A stretch of 64,000 nucleotides of DNA, taken from contig NZ_BCUR01000001.1 of assembly GCF_003569005.1 (NCBI RefSeq), positions 1,606,136 through 1,670,135 of the forward strand, written 5' to 3'. A program made the translations under genes and the position numbers. This stretch comes from Vibrio superstes. GTDB lineage: Bacteria; Pseudomonadota; Gammaproteobacteria; Enterobacterales; Vibrionaceae. The notes beneath the pieces are model-generated. The model worked only from the letters and a program-made list of their open reading frames with translations, was not told the DNA's origin and made no database searches. This document shows, one piece after another, positions 1-7,736 of this stretch (position 1 is the first letter of the stretch; every line of letters starts with the position of its first letter).

Positions 1-156
1 TCATTTTAAAACTAACTCTTAACGGTGTTTTACTACATTCGGCGAGAGTCTAACGCTACATTCAATCCACAATGAATACATTTTGTAGGATGAGAGCCTG
101 CATAGGCAAGAGAAGCCCGTATAGAGTGCTGGGTAAGATGAGTAGAAAAACAGATC

Positions 157-181
157 GCAAAAACCGCCTAAAAAGACGGTT
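157..181 (-). terminator. Rho-independent terminator of the DUF1254 gene
   Basis: On the minus strand a seven-pair stem (AACCGTC with GGCGGTT, one G-U pair) closes a short U-rich loop and runs into a T-rich tail. It lies about 30 bases past the stop of the gene ending at 212. Confidence 0.7.
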
Positions 182-211
182 CAAGAGTGAAGCTATGAAT
201 ACAAATACGGA

Positions 212-1297
212 TTACTTATGGTCTGGATTTACAGCTCCGCCCGCTAAGTACTTCAGTTCGCGACCTCCAAACAGGTCATATTCAACATCGTGTGAGGCAC
301 CGTAATTGCGCACGGTATAGTTAAAGTCTTCGCCATTTGTTTCTAGGTTATTTGGCGCATCGTCACCACATCCAAAACTGATGGTTACACTGCCATCGGC
401 GTTCTTATCCCACTCATATGAGTTGATTGAGAACCTCTCAGTATCAAGCATATAACCCGCAGCATCATATAAGGTGATCGAGGTGAAGTATTTGTTATCC
501 GGCTCTTGGAACGTCGTGGTTTGACATACTGAACCTTCAAATTGCTTTGTGTTACGATAGATATTTGAAACACCTACCTCAATTGGCATTCCGCCCCAAC
601 CTTGCGCATTTGAACGCATTTGACGTCCATTGTTAGCGTCTGCAGCGTCTGAGCTCTCAACGTAGAAGAAGTCTTCACCAGCGTCTAAAAACTCTTGCTT
701 CAACTTTTTAGTCATCGCCTCACGTTGGGCAACATCGTAGTTAGGTGCAATATAGCCTTCAGGTGAAAACTCTTGGGTACCAGAATAGTCGACATGGAAG
801 CGAGATTGAGCTGCCAGTGCGTCAGTCAAGTCAGTTTTATCTTCGACACCTGCTCTAAAGATAATAAATGCGAAATCGGTATCAATCTTAATCGAGTACT
901 CACCTGGGCCCACTTGATACATTGGAGACGCTGATGTCTCGTCTAAGATATGGACCGAAGTGTAAACGTCTTTTGTACCAGGTTTGTTTTCAAACTCGTC
1001 AATAGTGACATGGATATAGCCGTCTTTATCTGCGTGAGCGATAGCAGAAGAGTAGAGTGAGTCTTGGTTCATGCGAACAACAGGCGCTTTATCACCAGCA
1101 GGTACTAGAATAGGCAGGTGCACTATCTCTTTATCTGCTCCACGTTTATCCCAATTACCCATATATTTTGCCGCAGCCGCTTGGTTGTAGTTTTGTTCAG
1201 TCACTGCAATGGTGTCAGCCGCCACTGCGTGCATTGGAAGAGTCATAGTCGCTAGAACCAAAGATGAAACAGCAGTTAGTTTAAATAAGTTCGTCAT
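212..1297 (-). CDS. Exported DUF1254/DUF1214-family protein
   Basis: About 361 residues. A signal peptide (charged start, hydrophobic stretch, VAA cleavage region) points to export to the periplasm. The body has the family features seen in DUF1254 proteins: a PVVRMNQDSLYS-type segment near the N-terminus and a GCGDDAPNN segment near the end. It shares these with the two paralogues at 26680 and 27941 but is clearly more divergent. A longer reading to 1372 is possible; I chose the ATG at 1297 because AGGA lies six bases upstream and the signal peptide begins there. The biochemical role of the family is not established. It is divergent from a LysR gene that may control it, and a terminator follows. 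Confidence 0.85.
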   Translation of the reverse strand: MTNLFKLTAVSSLVLATMTLPMHAVAADTIAVTEQNYNQAAAAKYMGNWDKRGADKEIVHLPILVPAGDKAPVVRMNQDSLYSSAIAHADKDGYIHVTIDEFENKPGTKDVYTSVHILDETSASPMYQVGPGEYSIKIDTDFAFIIFRAGVEDKTDLTDALAAQSRFHVDYSGTQEFSPEGYIAPNYDVAQREAMTKKLKQEFLDAGEDFFYVESSDAADANNGRQMRSNAQGWGGMPIEVGVSNIYRNTKQFEGSVCQTTTFQEPDNKYFTSITLYDAAGYMLDTERFSINSYEWDKNADGSVTISFGCGDDAPNNLETNGEDFNYTVRNYGASHDVEYDLFGGRELKYLAGGAVNPDHK

Positions 1298-1382
1298 AGT
1301 CATTCCTAATGTGTATTGGGATTTAATCATTTTCTTGTTGGAATAAATAATAAGCACTTGCGCATGATTCATCTAACGACTT

Positions 1383-1400
1383 ATAATTATGATTAATTAT
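1383..1400. promoter_or_regulatory. AT-rich dyad, possible LysR autoregulatory site
   Basis: Seven-base arms ATAATTA and TAATTAT flank a short spacer between the divergent DUF1254 and LysR genes. The T-N11-A geometry suits a LysR-type site. It overlaps the most upstream candidate ATG of the LysR gene (1399), which favours a downstream start. AT-rich dyads arise easily by chance. Confidence 0.35.
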
Positions 1401-2361
1401 GATCAAATCGAATAATATGAGTATGAATAGATTGTTATCGAGAGTAGATCTAAATTTGTTGGTAACGCTGGATGTGCTTCTTAAAGAGAAAAACGTCACT
1501 AGAGCGGCTGAGGTTTTGTTTGTCTCTCAGTCGGCAGTCAGTCGTTCTTTAGCTCGCCTGCGGGACACGTTTGATGATCCACTGTTTACACGAGTAGCTT
1601 CAGGGCTTGTACCAACCGAGAAAGCCCTAGAGATAGAAAAGCAGTTGTTGGTTCTGTTGCCACAACTTAGCGAGGTCTTTAGCCAAGAGGCATTTGATCC
1701 GAAGAAAGCCGATAATGCGTTTGCTATATCACTTCCTACTTTGCTATCTAGTGCATTAACGCCTGTGTTGATGAAAGAACTAAGAGGCGTTGCGCCAAGC
1801 ATGCGAGTGTCGGAATATGCGGCCAAAGCCAATCCGTACTCATCGTTAGATCAAAGCCAGATTGATTTTGCGGTGCACTTTGCTGATTCTCCTAACCAAC
1901 GCTATGTATCAAAACAAATCGGCACGCTTAGACCTCAGCTGTTTGTTAGACCCAACCATCCACTGTTGGTGAAAGGCGATATCGTTATTGAGGATACCTT
2001 TAATTATTCAATGGTAGGTATGGTGGTAGAAGAGGACCAATATCATTCATTTAGCGCGCCAATTACCCAAGTGTATAAAGACTTAATGATCGACAGGCGT
2101 CCAATTCTGCGAAGCTCTCAAACACAGGTTTTGATTGATGTTGTCTCTGACTCGGATGCCATCTTGTTTGGAACTAACTGCCTAAAAGCCCTGAGAACCT
2201 ATGGAAAGGATTTTGTAGACTTGAGATCTGAGCAGATCGAAAACAACAAGAATTACGCGGTTCCTGTGCATTTAGTACATCATCAGAGAACAAGCAATAG
2301 TGTCGCACATCAATGGATGAGCCATTTGCTCGCACAGCAGATATCTAAATTGTTAATTTAG
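1399..2361 (+). CDS. LysR-family transcriptional regulator
   Basis: Up to 320 residues, typical for the family. The N-terminal winged helix-turn-helix is evident (one-residue-spaced hydrophobics, then TRAAEVLFVSQSAVSRSLARLR, DPLF), followed by an effector-binding half. The exact start is uncertain: ATGs at 1399, 1417 and 1423 are in frame and none has a clear Shine-Dalgarno; 1417 or 1423 would leave the DVNLL-like core intact and spare the dyad at 1383-1400. It is transcribed away from the DUF1254 gene, the usual arrangement for a LysR regulator and its target. The effector is unknown. Confidence 0.88.
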   Translation: MIKSNNMSMNRLLSRVDLNLLVTLDVLLKEKNVTRAAEVLFVSQSAVSRSLARLRDTFDDPLFTRVASGLVPTEKALEIEKQLLVLLPQLSEVFSQEAFDPKKADNAFAISLPTLLSSALTPVLMKELRGVAPSMRVSEYAAKANPYSSLDQSQIDFAVHFADSPNQRYVSKQIGTLRPQLFVRPNHPLLVKGDIVIEDTFNYSMVGMVVEEDQYHSFSAPITQVYKDLMIDRRPILRSSQTQVLIDVVSDSDAILFGTNCLKALRTYGKDFVDLRSEQIENNKNYAVPVHLVHHQRTSNSVAHQWMSHLLAQQISKLLI

Positions 2362-2519
2362 AAAACAGCATAATAAAGATTATTGGCGATCGTGTTGAAG
2401 CGGGTGTTTGGTTATTGTCAGAAGAGCCTAGTCCATTATTCAATATTTTTACTCATTGCATAATTATCCAATAGTCGATAATTTGTTTCATCTTTACTGC
2501 GTAACAAGGATATCTGGAA

Positions 2520-3140
2520 TTGGAACTCGCAACCTTATGGGTTTTTATCCCCACCTTTCTTTTTGTATCAATTACACCGGGTATGTGTATGACATTAGCT
2601 CTTGGTCTAGGAATGAGCATTGGCTATAGGCGCACTCTTTGGATGATGCTTGGTGAGGTGTTTGGTGTTGCTGTTGTTGCCATTAGTGCGGTACTAGGCA
2701 TTGCTGCGGTTATGATAAAGATGCCAATGCTGTTCATTGGTTTTAAAACCGTGGGGGCTTTGTACCTTGGCTACCTTGGCGTACAAATGTGGCGATCCAA
2801 AGGGAAGATGGCAATTACCGATGAGAACTTAGAGTCATCCAATGCCTCAAACTACGGTTTAGTGGCACAGGGCTTTATAACCGCGATTGCAAATCCCAAA
2901 GGATGGGCGTTCATGATCTCACTATTACCTCCTTTTATCAGTGCTAAACATGCGGTCGCACCGCAACTCCTCATCCTAGTGAGTATCATTATGCTATCAG
3001 AATTTATCTGTATGAGTATCTATGCCTCAGGAGGCAAGGGGCTCAGGGTCATGCTGTCTAACACGAGCAATGTAAAGATGATGAATCGTATTGCAGGGAC
3101 ATTAATGATTGGTGTGGGGGTGTGGTTGTTCGTGAGTTAA
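2520..3140 (+). CDS. LysE/RhtB-family amino-acid exporter
   Basis: 206 residues with about six hydrophobic helices, the standard size and topology of the LysE/RhtB family of inner-membrane exporters. The family hallmark near the N-terminus (TPGMCMTLALGLGMSIGYRRT) and the NPKGWAF segment in the middle are present. Translation appears to begin at a TTG, with AAGGA eight bases upstream; no in-frame ATG gives a complete first helix. Substrate cannot be read from sequence; members export homoserine, threonine, lysine, leucine or other small molecules. It stands alone between the LysR and yajD genes. Confidence 0.85.
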   Translation: MELATLWVFIPTFLFVSITPGMCMTLALGLGMSIGYRRTLWMMLGEVFGVAVVAISAVLGIAAVMIKMPMLFIGFKTVGALYLGYLGVQMWRSKGKMAITDENLESSNASNYGLVAQGFITAIANPKGWAFMISLLPPFISAKHAVAPQLLILVSIIMLSEFICMSIYASGGKGLRVMLSNTSNVKMMNRIAGTLMIGVGVWLFVS

Positions 3141-3230
3141 GTTTGAGTGATGGATCTCAATAGCCTAACTGCGTCATAAGCAAATTTGTGCTAATTTACT
3201 CGTAAATCAACAAAGAATGTGGAAATAGAG

Positions 3231-3581
3231 ATGTCTTCTTCATCAGATTATACTGGCAGCAGCGCGGCATACGCTCGCAAAGAAGCGGGTTACCGTGATA
3301 AAGCCCTGAAACTTTATCCTTGGGTGTGTGGCAGTTGCGCACGAGAGTTTGTCTATTCAAACCTGCGTGAACTAACGGTTCACCACAAAGATCATGACCA
3401 TACTAATAACCCTGAAGATGGGAGTAACTGGGAACTGCTTTGCCTGTACTGCCATGATCATGAACATTCTAAATACACAGACCATGAGCGCTATGGCGTT
3501 GACCCTGTAGCAAGAGCTGATGAGCACCAATCGGCAACACACAACCCGTTTGCCGATCTTGCCAAGATGATGAAAAAATAA
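3231..3581 (+). CDS. yajD: YajD-family HNH nuclease
   Basis: 116 residues, close to E. coli YajD, whose central block (WVCGxCxREFVYSNLRELTVHH, then DHDHTNNPEDGSNWELLC) is conserved almost word for word here. HNH features: zinc-binding pairs C33-x2-C36 and C71-x2-C74, and the histidines H51-H52 with H75. The C-terminal NPFADL segment is also conserved. An upstream in-frame GTG at 3219 exists but the ATG at 3231 fits the family length better. The cellular role of YajD is not well defined; HNH proteins of this kind usually nick DNA. Confidence 0.88.
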   Translation: MSSSSDYTGSSAAYARKEAGYRDKALKLYPWVCGSCAREFVYSNLRELTVHHKDHDHTNNPEDGSNWELLCLYCHDHEHSKYTDHERYGVDPVARADEHQSATHNPFADLAKMMKK

Positions 3582-3768
3582 GCTCTAATATAGCAACATG
3601 CCTAAGGTTGCTGTGAGATGCTTATTGTAAATAATGGGGTAATACGTCTATTGCCCCTTGTACTTGCCCATTCCAACTTCCCACACTTTTAATTGCATAA
3701 AGCTTAGATTGCACCCGCCGTATTTTATTCGATGAGTGTCACTATAACGGGTCACTAAGGGGCTCGAT

Positions 3769-4494
3769 ATGGATTTACATCTCAATAATAAACAAGTACT
3801 TGTAACGGGCGGTTCATCAGGAATCGGTGCGGCAATCGTAAAAACCTTTCTCAAAGAAGGTGCGAATGTTCATTTCTGTGCCAGAGAACAAGGCAAGATA
3901 GATGCTTTATTAAATGAGTTGAAAGACTATCAAAACGTCTATGCTAAGCGCCTTGATGTTACTAATGAGGCTGAATTTAGATCTTGGGTTTCAGGGATAG
4001 GACAGATAGACATTCTTATTGCGAACGTCAGTGCTTTGTCTGGTGATTGGAAGCCCTCTATTCAGACAGATCTTATTGCTACTGTTAGTAATATTGAAAC
4101 TGTTGTACCGTTAATGAATCGAGACATACCAGCTGTGACCTTTATTGGTTCGATCAGCGCGAGCGTGAGTGAACCTCAGGGCAATGCTTATGGGGCAATT
4201 AAAGCCGCAGTCACCCATTATATCCAGTCTCTATCCAAGCAATATGCAGGGCAAATTAGGTTTAACATGGTTGCTCCTACATCTACATTATTTGCTGGTG
4301 GTAGTTGGGATAAGTACCGCTTAAGCAATCCTGAGAAGTACCAAGATAAAGTAGAACGAATGCCAATGAAACGATTAGCCACACCTGAAGAGGTTGCCAG
4401 TACGGTTGTATTTGTGTCGTCTCCCTTAGCTAGCTTTATTTCTGGTGAAGTTATTCATGTTGACGGTGGAGAGCGACACTCTATCGATTTGTGA
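3769..4494 (+). CDS. SDR-family oxidoreductase
   Basis: 241 residues, classical short-chain dehydrogenase/reductase. The nucleotide-binding TGGSSGIG motif is at residues 13-20, the usual NAG motif reads NVS near residue 87, and the catalytic set is Ser128 and Tyr141-x3-Lys145 (YGAIK). The C-terminal DGGE segment is the usual end of the fold. Substrate unknown; the F-C-A-R-E segment after the second strand suggests NADP(H) preference (Arg at that point), which is inference. Monocistronic; a weak hairpin and a repeat element follow. Confidence 0.88.
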   Translation: MDLHLNNKQVLVTGGSSGIGAAIVKTFLKEGANVHFCAREQGKIDALLNELKDYQNVYAKRLDVTNEAEFRSWVSGIGQIDILIANVSALSGDWKPSIQTDLIATVSNIETVVPLMNRDIPAVTFIGSISASVSEPQGNAYGAIKAAVTHYIQSLSKQYAGQIRFNMVAPTSTLFAGGSWDKYRLSNPEKYQDKVERMPMKRLATPEEVASTVVFVSSPLASFISGEVIHVDGGERHSIDL

Positions 4495-4510
4495 GGGTGA
4501 AAATAGTAAA

Positions 4511-4536
4511 AGAGCGTCCAATGGGATGAACGCTCA
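4511..4536 (+). terminator. Weak hairpin after the SDR gene
   Basis: GAGCGT and ACGCTC form a six-pair stem with a 12-base loop, 16 bases after the SDR stop. The downstream run is not T-rich, so termination activity is doubtful. Confidence 0.35.
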
Positions 4537-4550
4537 TTACGTTTGTACTG

Positions 4551-4712
4551 ATACCAATCGTAGTAAATAACTGCTCATCCTAGCTTGTTAAAACACTCGA
4601 TAACGGCGTTAGAATTTTTGATTGTAGAATAACTACTTATCAAAAAGTTCTGCCTTGTTATCCAGCGTTTTTCCTACGCTATTTCTGACCACTTACTTAC
4701 TGTGATTGGTAT
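4551..4712. repeat. MITE-like repeat, full copy 1 (162 bp)
   Basis: Starts ATACCAATCGTAGTAAATAA and ends with the near-complement (TACTGTGATTGGTAT), so it has terminal inverted repeats. The interior (TCCTAGCTTGTTAAAACACT, TCGATAACGGCGTTAGAA, CCTACGCTATTT) recurs at 41762-41915, and the left end recurs inverted at 13667-13712. It carries no coding frame. Its end is two bases from the stop of the convergent pyrophosphatase gene. Confidence 0.8.
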
Positions 4713-4714
4713 GA

Positions 4715-5728
4715 CTATTTCTCGATTGCGTTTTGAATTGAAGGGCTGATCTGACGCTTTCTCGAGGTGACTCCATCAAGGGATAGCATGTTTCCAGCAA
4801 TCTTAGTATTGAAGGCCGATTCTAAGATTTGCTTTTCTGACTCACTAGTCCAAAGTAGATTTGCTCTTTTGTTAGCGGTGTCTGTAATAGAGAAGAAGAG
4901 CTGGTCAAGTCCTTGTTCTTCTTTGTACTCTTTCATCGCTTTTAGTAACTCGGGCTTGCGCTCGATAAGTTGGTCTGCGGTTAAAGTCTCGGCAACACCA
5001 ATACCTACCTTTTGCCCACCAAACTCAAAGTTCTTGTAGTCCATGGTTAAAATGGTTTCAGCACTGAGATGACTGAGATCTGATTTTGCCACTAACATCT
5101 GCTGACCAAAATCTTTGATATCTTCAACGCCAGCTATTTTTGCCAGTTTCTCCGCATATTGATGATCATATTCAGTGGTGGTTGAAGATTCAAATACAAC
5201 GGTATCCGATAAGATAGCGCCAAGGCCTGCACAAGCGACAGATTTTGGCAGTTCAACATTAAGGCTTTCTGCATTGGCAGCAAGAATGGTGGCTGCGGAG
5301 CCCCAAGGGCGGATATCAATGGACACCAATTGTGGCGTATTTACTGGAGATCCACCTATCGCATGATGATCAATGATGGCAACGATAGAATCTGATGAGA
5401 TGCTTGGTGCTAGTTGAGTTCGTTGGTTGAAGTCTACAAGGCCTACCTGGTAGCCAGAGTAATCTGAAACGACCTTAGGCATTTCAGCATTACAGTAGTT
5501 TAGGACAAACGTTGACTCTGGGTTAATTTCTTCGGCAACGGTTGCCGCTCCACCATAGATATGTGCTGCCAAAATAGCGGATGATACCGTATCGGTGTCG
5601 GGGCTAAGGTGGCCAACCCATACAAGATTGTCTGTGTTGTTGTTGGACGGTTGAACTAAATCGAGCGCTGCAAATGCTGAGCCACTGAATGCCATCAAAA
5701 TAGCAAAAGCTGTACTTGTCTGCTTCAT
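4715..5728 (-). CDS. Exported family II (DHH) inorganic pyrophosphatase
   Basis: 337 residues. The manganese-dependent family II signature is visible: GHLSPDTD (His40, Asp44, Asp46), VDF (Asp99), Asp120-His121-His122, a SDTV segment after it, and the C-terminal substrate-binding SRKRQ near residue 323. Known enzymes hydrolyse pyrophosphate in the cytoplasm. This one has an extra N-terminus, MKQTSTAFAILMAFSGSAFA, which looks like a cleavable signal peptide, so periplasmic action is inferred. The usual DHN motif after the second strand reads DFN. It could also be a DHH phosphoesterase with a different substrate. Single gene. Confidence 0.82.
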   Translation of the reverse strand: MKQTSTAFAILMAFSGSAFAALDLVQPSNNNTDNLVWVGHLSPDTDTVSSAILAAHIYGGAATVAEEINPESTFVLNYCNAEMPKVVSDYSGYQVGLVDFNQRTQLAPSISSDSIVAIIDHHAIGGSPVNTPQLVSIDIRPWGSAATILAANAESLNVELPKSVACAGLGAILSDTVVFESSTTTEYDHQYAEKLAKIAGVEDIKDFGQQMLVAKSDLSHLSAETILTMDYKNFEFGGQKVGIGVAETLTADQLIERKPELLKAMKEYKEEQGLDQLFFSITDTANKRANLLWTSESEKQILESAFNTKIAGNMLSLDGVTSRKRQISPSIQNAIEK

Positions 5729-5937
5729 CTTACAAAATTCCTTATTTGAAAACGTGAAGCAATATATTTTTTTTAGATGACAGTTATATTGAAGTTAGAA
5801 AACAAAAGATTACAAGATGTAACTAAATGTAAGCTAGTGAGTGTGTGTCTGTCTTGTGGGGAGTGTTGAAGCTGGGTGAAAAAAGGTGTTATGTAGGTAA
5901 AACTTGTTTATCGGTGTTGTGAGAAGAAACCTGAGAA

Positions 5938-5971
5938 ATAAAAAAGACCTACACATAAGAGTGTAGGTCTT
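5938..5971 (-). terminator. Terminator of add
   Basis: Eleven-pair perfect stem (AAGACCTACAC with GTGTAGGTCTT), loop of six, followed on the minus strand by a T run. It lies just beyond the stop of the adenosine deaminase gene. Confidence 0.85.
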
Positions 5972-5983
5972 AAATAGAATCAA

Positions 5984-6979
5984 TTACTTAATGAACTGAC
6001 GCAACTGCTGCTTTACGGCTTCCTTGGCAAAGCTTTGCTCAACGCTGTTGAGATAAATCGCATGATAATCTAGCTCTGATAGCTCAAACAACTCGCACAC
6101 CTTTTGCACTTCTTTTGTCATAGTGGTGTTTGAAACCGTTCTATTGTCGGTGTTGATAGTGACCGCTAGGCCTTGTTCATAAAAGCGTTTTGCAGGGTGT
6201 GATTCGATGTTTTCAACCGCTTTAGTTTGAACGTTACTGCTAGGGCAGGTTTCAAGTCCAACGTGGTTGTTTTTAACTGCATCATAGCCACCTGCATGGT
6301 TGATGATATGAATGCCGTGCCCGACACGCTCAGCTTTAAGCAGCTCCACAGCATCCTGAACGTTTTGACCATCACCTTGCTCACCAGCATGTATGGTGAC
6401 ATGAAAGCCTCTGCTACGCGCATAGTCTGTTTCTTCAACAAAATCGTGACAGAAACCCGATAGCTCTGCGCCAGCAAGGTCAAAGGCTACTACGCCATTT
6501 TCTAGCAGTTTAGCACCTTCATCAATCACTAGATTGATGTCATCTTTAGGCATAGTGCGCAAGATACACAGTATGCAGTTGCCGCGAATATCAAATGCTT
6601 GTTCAGCACGCTGCATACCTTTAACCACAGATGTAATGATTTGCTCGACACTCAGACCTTGATTGGTATGGAGCAAGGGAGCAAAGCGTACTTCTAGATA
6701 CTTAACGTTTTCTTTAGCCGCATCTTCGAATACTTCGTAAGAGATTCGTTCTAGAGCGCCTTGGGTTTGCATTACCTGAAGGGGTAGGTCAAAGCGAGTA
6801 AGGTACTGCTGAAGGTCGACACAGGTTTCTGGAGCAATCATAAGATCGCGAATCACATTAACGTCTTGGCTTGGAATAACAATTTGCTGACTGTTCGCAA
6901 GATCAATAATGGTTTCAGGTCGAACACTGCCATCAAGATGGCAATGCAGGTCAATTTTTGGGAGAGAGAAAAAATCCAT
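5984..6979 (-). CDS. add: Adenosine deaminase
   Basis: 331 residues, full length for the enzyme that converts adenosine and deoxyadenosine to inosine and deoxyinosine in the purine salvage pathway. Zinc ligands His12 and His14 are in DLHCHLDGS; the HAGEQ segment carries the next histidine and the catalytic glutamate; TCPSSN and TDNRTVS follow in the expected order. ATG with AAGGTG upstream. Single gene with its own terminator, cytoplasmic. Confidence 0.95.
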   Translation of the reverse strand: MDFFSLPKIDLHCHLDGSVRPETIIDLANSQQIVIPSQDVNVIRDLMIAPETCVDLQQYLTRFDLPLQVMQTQGALERISYEVFEDAAKENVKYLEVRFAPLLHTNQGLSVEQIITSVVKGMQRAEQAFDIRGNCILCILRTMPKDDINLVIDEGAKLLENGVVAFDLAGAELSGFCHDFVEETDYARSRGFHVTIHAGEQGDGQNVQDAVELLKAERVGHGIHIINHAGGYDAVKNNHVGLETCPSSNVQTKAVENIESHPAKRFYEQGLAVTINTDNRTVSNTTMTKEVQKVCELFELSELDYHAIYLNSVEQSFAKEAVKQQLRQFIK

Positions 6980-7140
6980 AAGTCGTCACCTTTATCACGA
7001 GAGAGGAACAAATAAAGACAATGACTTCATAATCAAAGGATAGGCCTTTGGTAGAGACTCCCACACCATATCAGAGGGATTATATGAAGCATATTTGTGG
7101 CGTGATTCTAGCAACTGCAGGTAGGTGTTACAAACTGTTG

Positions 7141-7179
7141 CAGACAAAAGAGGTTCCTATTTGGCGTTACTTTTGTCTG
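7141..7179. repeat. Perfect 10-base inverted repeat with 19-base loop
   Basis: CAGACAAAAG at 7141-7150 is the exact complement of CTTTTGTCTG at 7170-7179. No T run follows, so it is not an ordinary terminator. It may be an operator or an RNA hairpin. Confidence 0.5.
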
Positions 7180-7633
7180 TTAGGGGTGATTTAGAGTTGT
7201 TTAGAAATTACAGCGGTAAATGCGACAAAGGCAAGCTCGAGCAACATGAGTTCTCCTTTACCTCTATTAAAGCGGCTTGTAACACTTATGAACGCAACTA
7301 TCGTGATTACAAAAGGGATGACGTATGTAACCAAACGTTGAGAGAGCAATAAATGGTTTAATGACCAACTAAGTAAAAGGAAGTGAGAGGCAACGATACG
7401 TTAACAAAGAGTGAGCAGGCGGTCATGTCATTTTATCGCGCTAATCTATTAACAAGGCCATTAATTTTTAACTTAAAAATAATTAGTTCTATAACTAAAA
7501 ATATCCCTTGATTTAACAGAAATAATTCCGTTCAGATTCATATAAACCACCCATCTCGTTACAATCTGTTGCAAGTCAATGAGATACAAAGATACTAAGA
7601 ATCAATGACTTAATTGTGTTCTTGTATGACAAA

Positions 7634-7649
7634 TACCCAAAAGGGGGTA
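7634..7649. promoter_or_regulatory. NarL/NarP-type 7-2-7 site of nirB
   Basis: TACCCAA, two bases, GGGGGTA: two inverted heptamers close to the NarL/NarP consensus, centred at 7641.5. With the start of transcription estimated at about 7711 this is near -69.5, the same place as in E. coli nirB. Confidence 0.7.
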
Positions 7650-7662
7650 TATTTTTGTGAAA

Positions 7663-7703
7663 TTGATCTGGGTCAATTTTGAATTGCAGTTCCCAAATAC
7701 AAT
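7663..7703 (+). promoter_or_regulatory. FNR-dependent nirB promoter
   Basis: TTGATCTGGGTCAA at 7663-7676 matches the FNR box TTGAT-N4-ATCAA with one change. It is centred at 7669.5. A -10 hexamer TACAAT at 7698-7703 places transcription start near 7711, putting FNR at about -41.5, the class II position. Expected: anaerobic induction. Confidence 0.78.
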
Positions 7704-7736
7704 CGCGCAAGTTTTTATATTTTTTAAGGAACCGCT

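Larger units (their letters stand above)
6980..7736. other. 757-base region upstream of nirB
   Basis: Unusually long leader region between the divergent add and nirB genes. The last 110 bases hold the nirB promoter. A frame from GTG 7125 to 7352 (75 codons) has no ribosome site and no recognisable protein features, so I do not call it. A perfect 10-base inverted repeat lies at 7141-7179, and a 16-base sequence at 7127-7142 (GTTACAAACTGTTGCA) recurs with one change at 7558-7573. Confidence 0.5.

Noticed and set aside
72..305. 77-codon plus-strand frame at the window start
   Set aside because: It crosses the terminator and overlaps the end of the DUF1254 gene; no ribosome site and no protein features.
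3592..3612. AGCAAC/GTTGCT hairpin after yajD
   Set aside because: Six pairs with no T run; too weak to call a terminator.
7125..7352. 75-codon frame upstream of nirB
   Set aside because: GTG start without ribosome site, overlaps the inverted repeat, resembles no protein.
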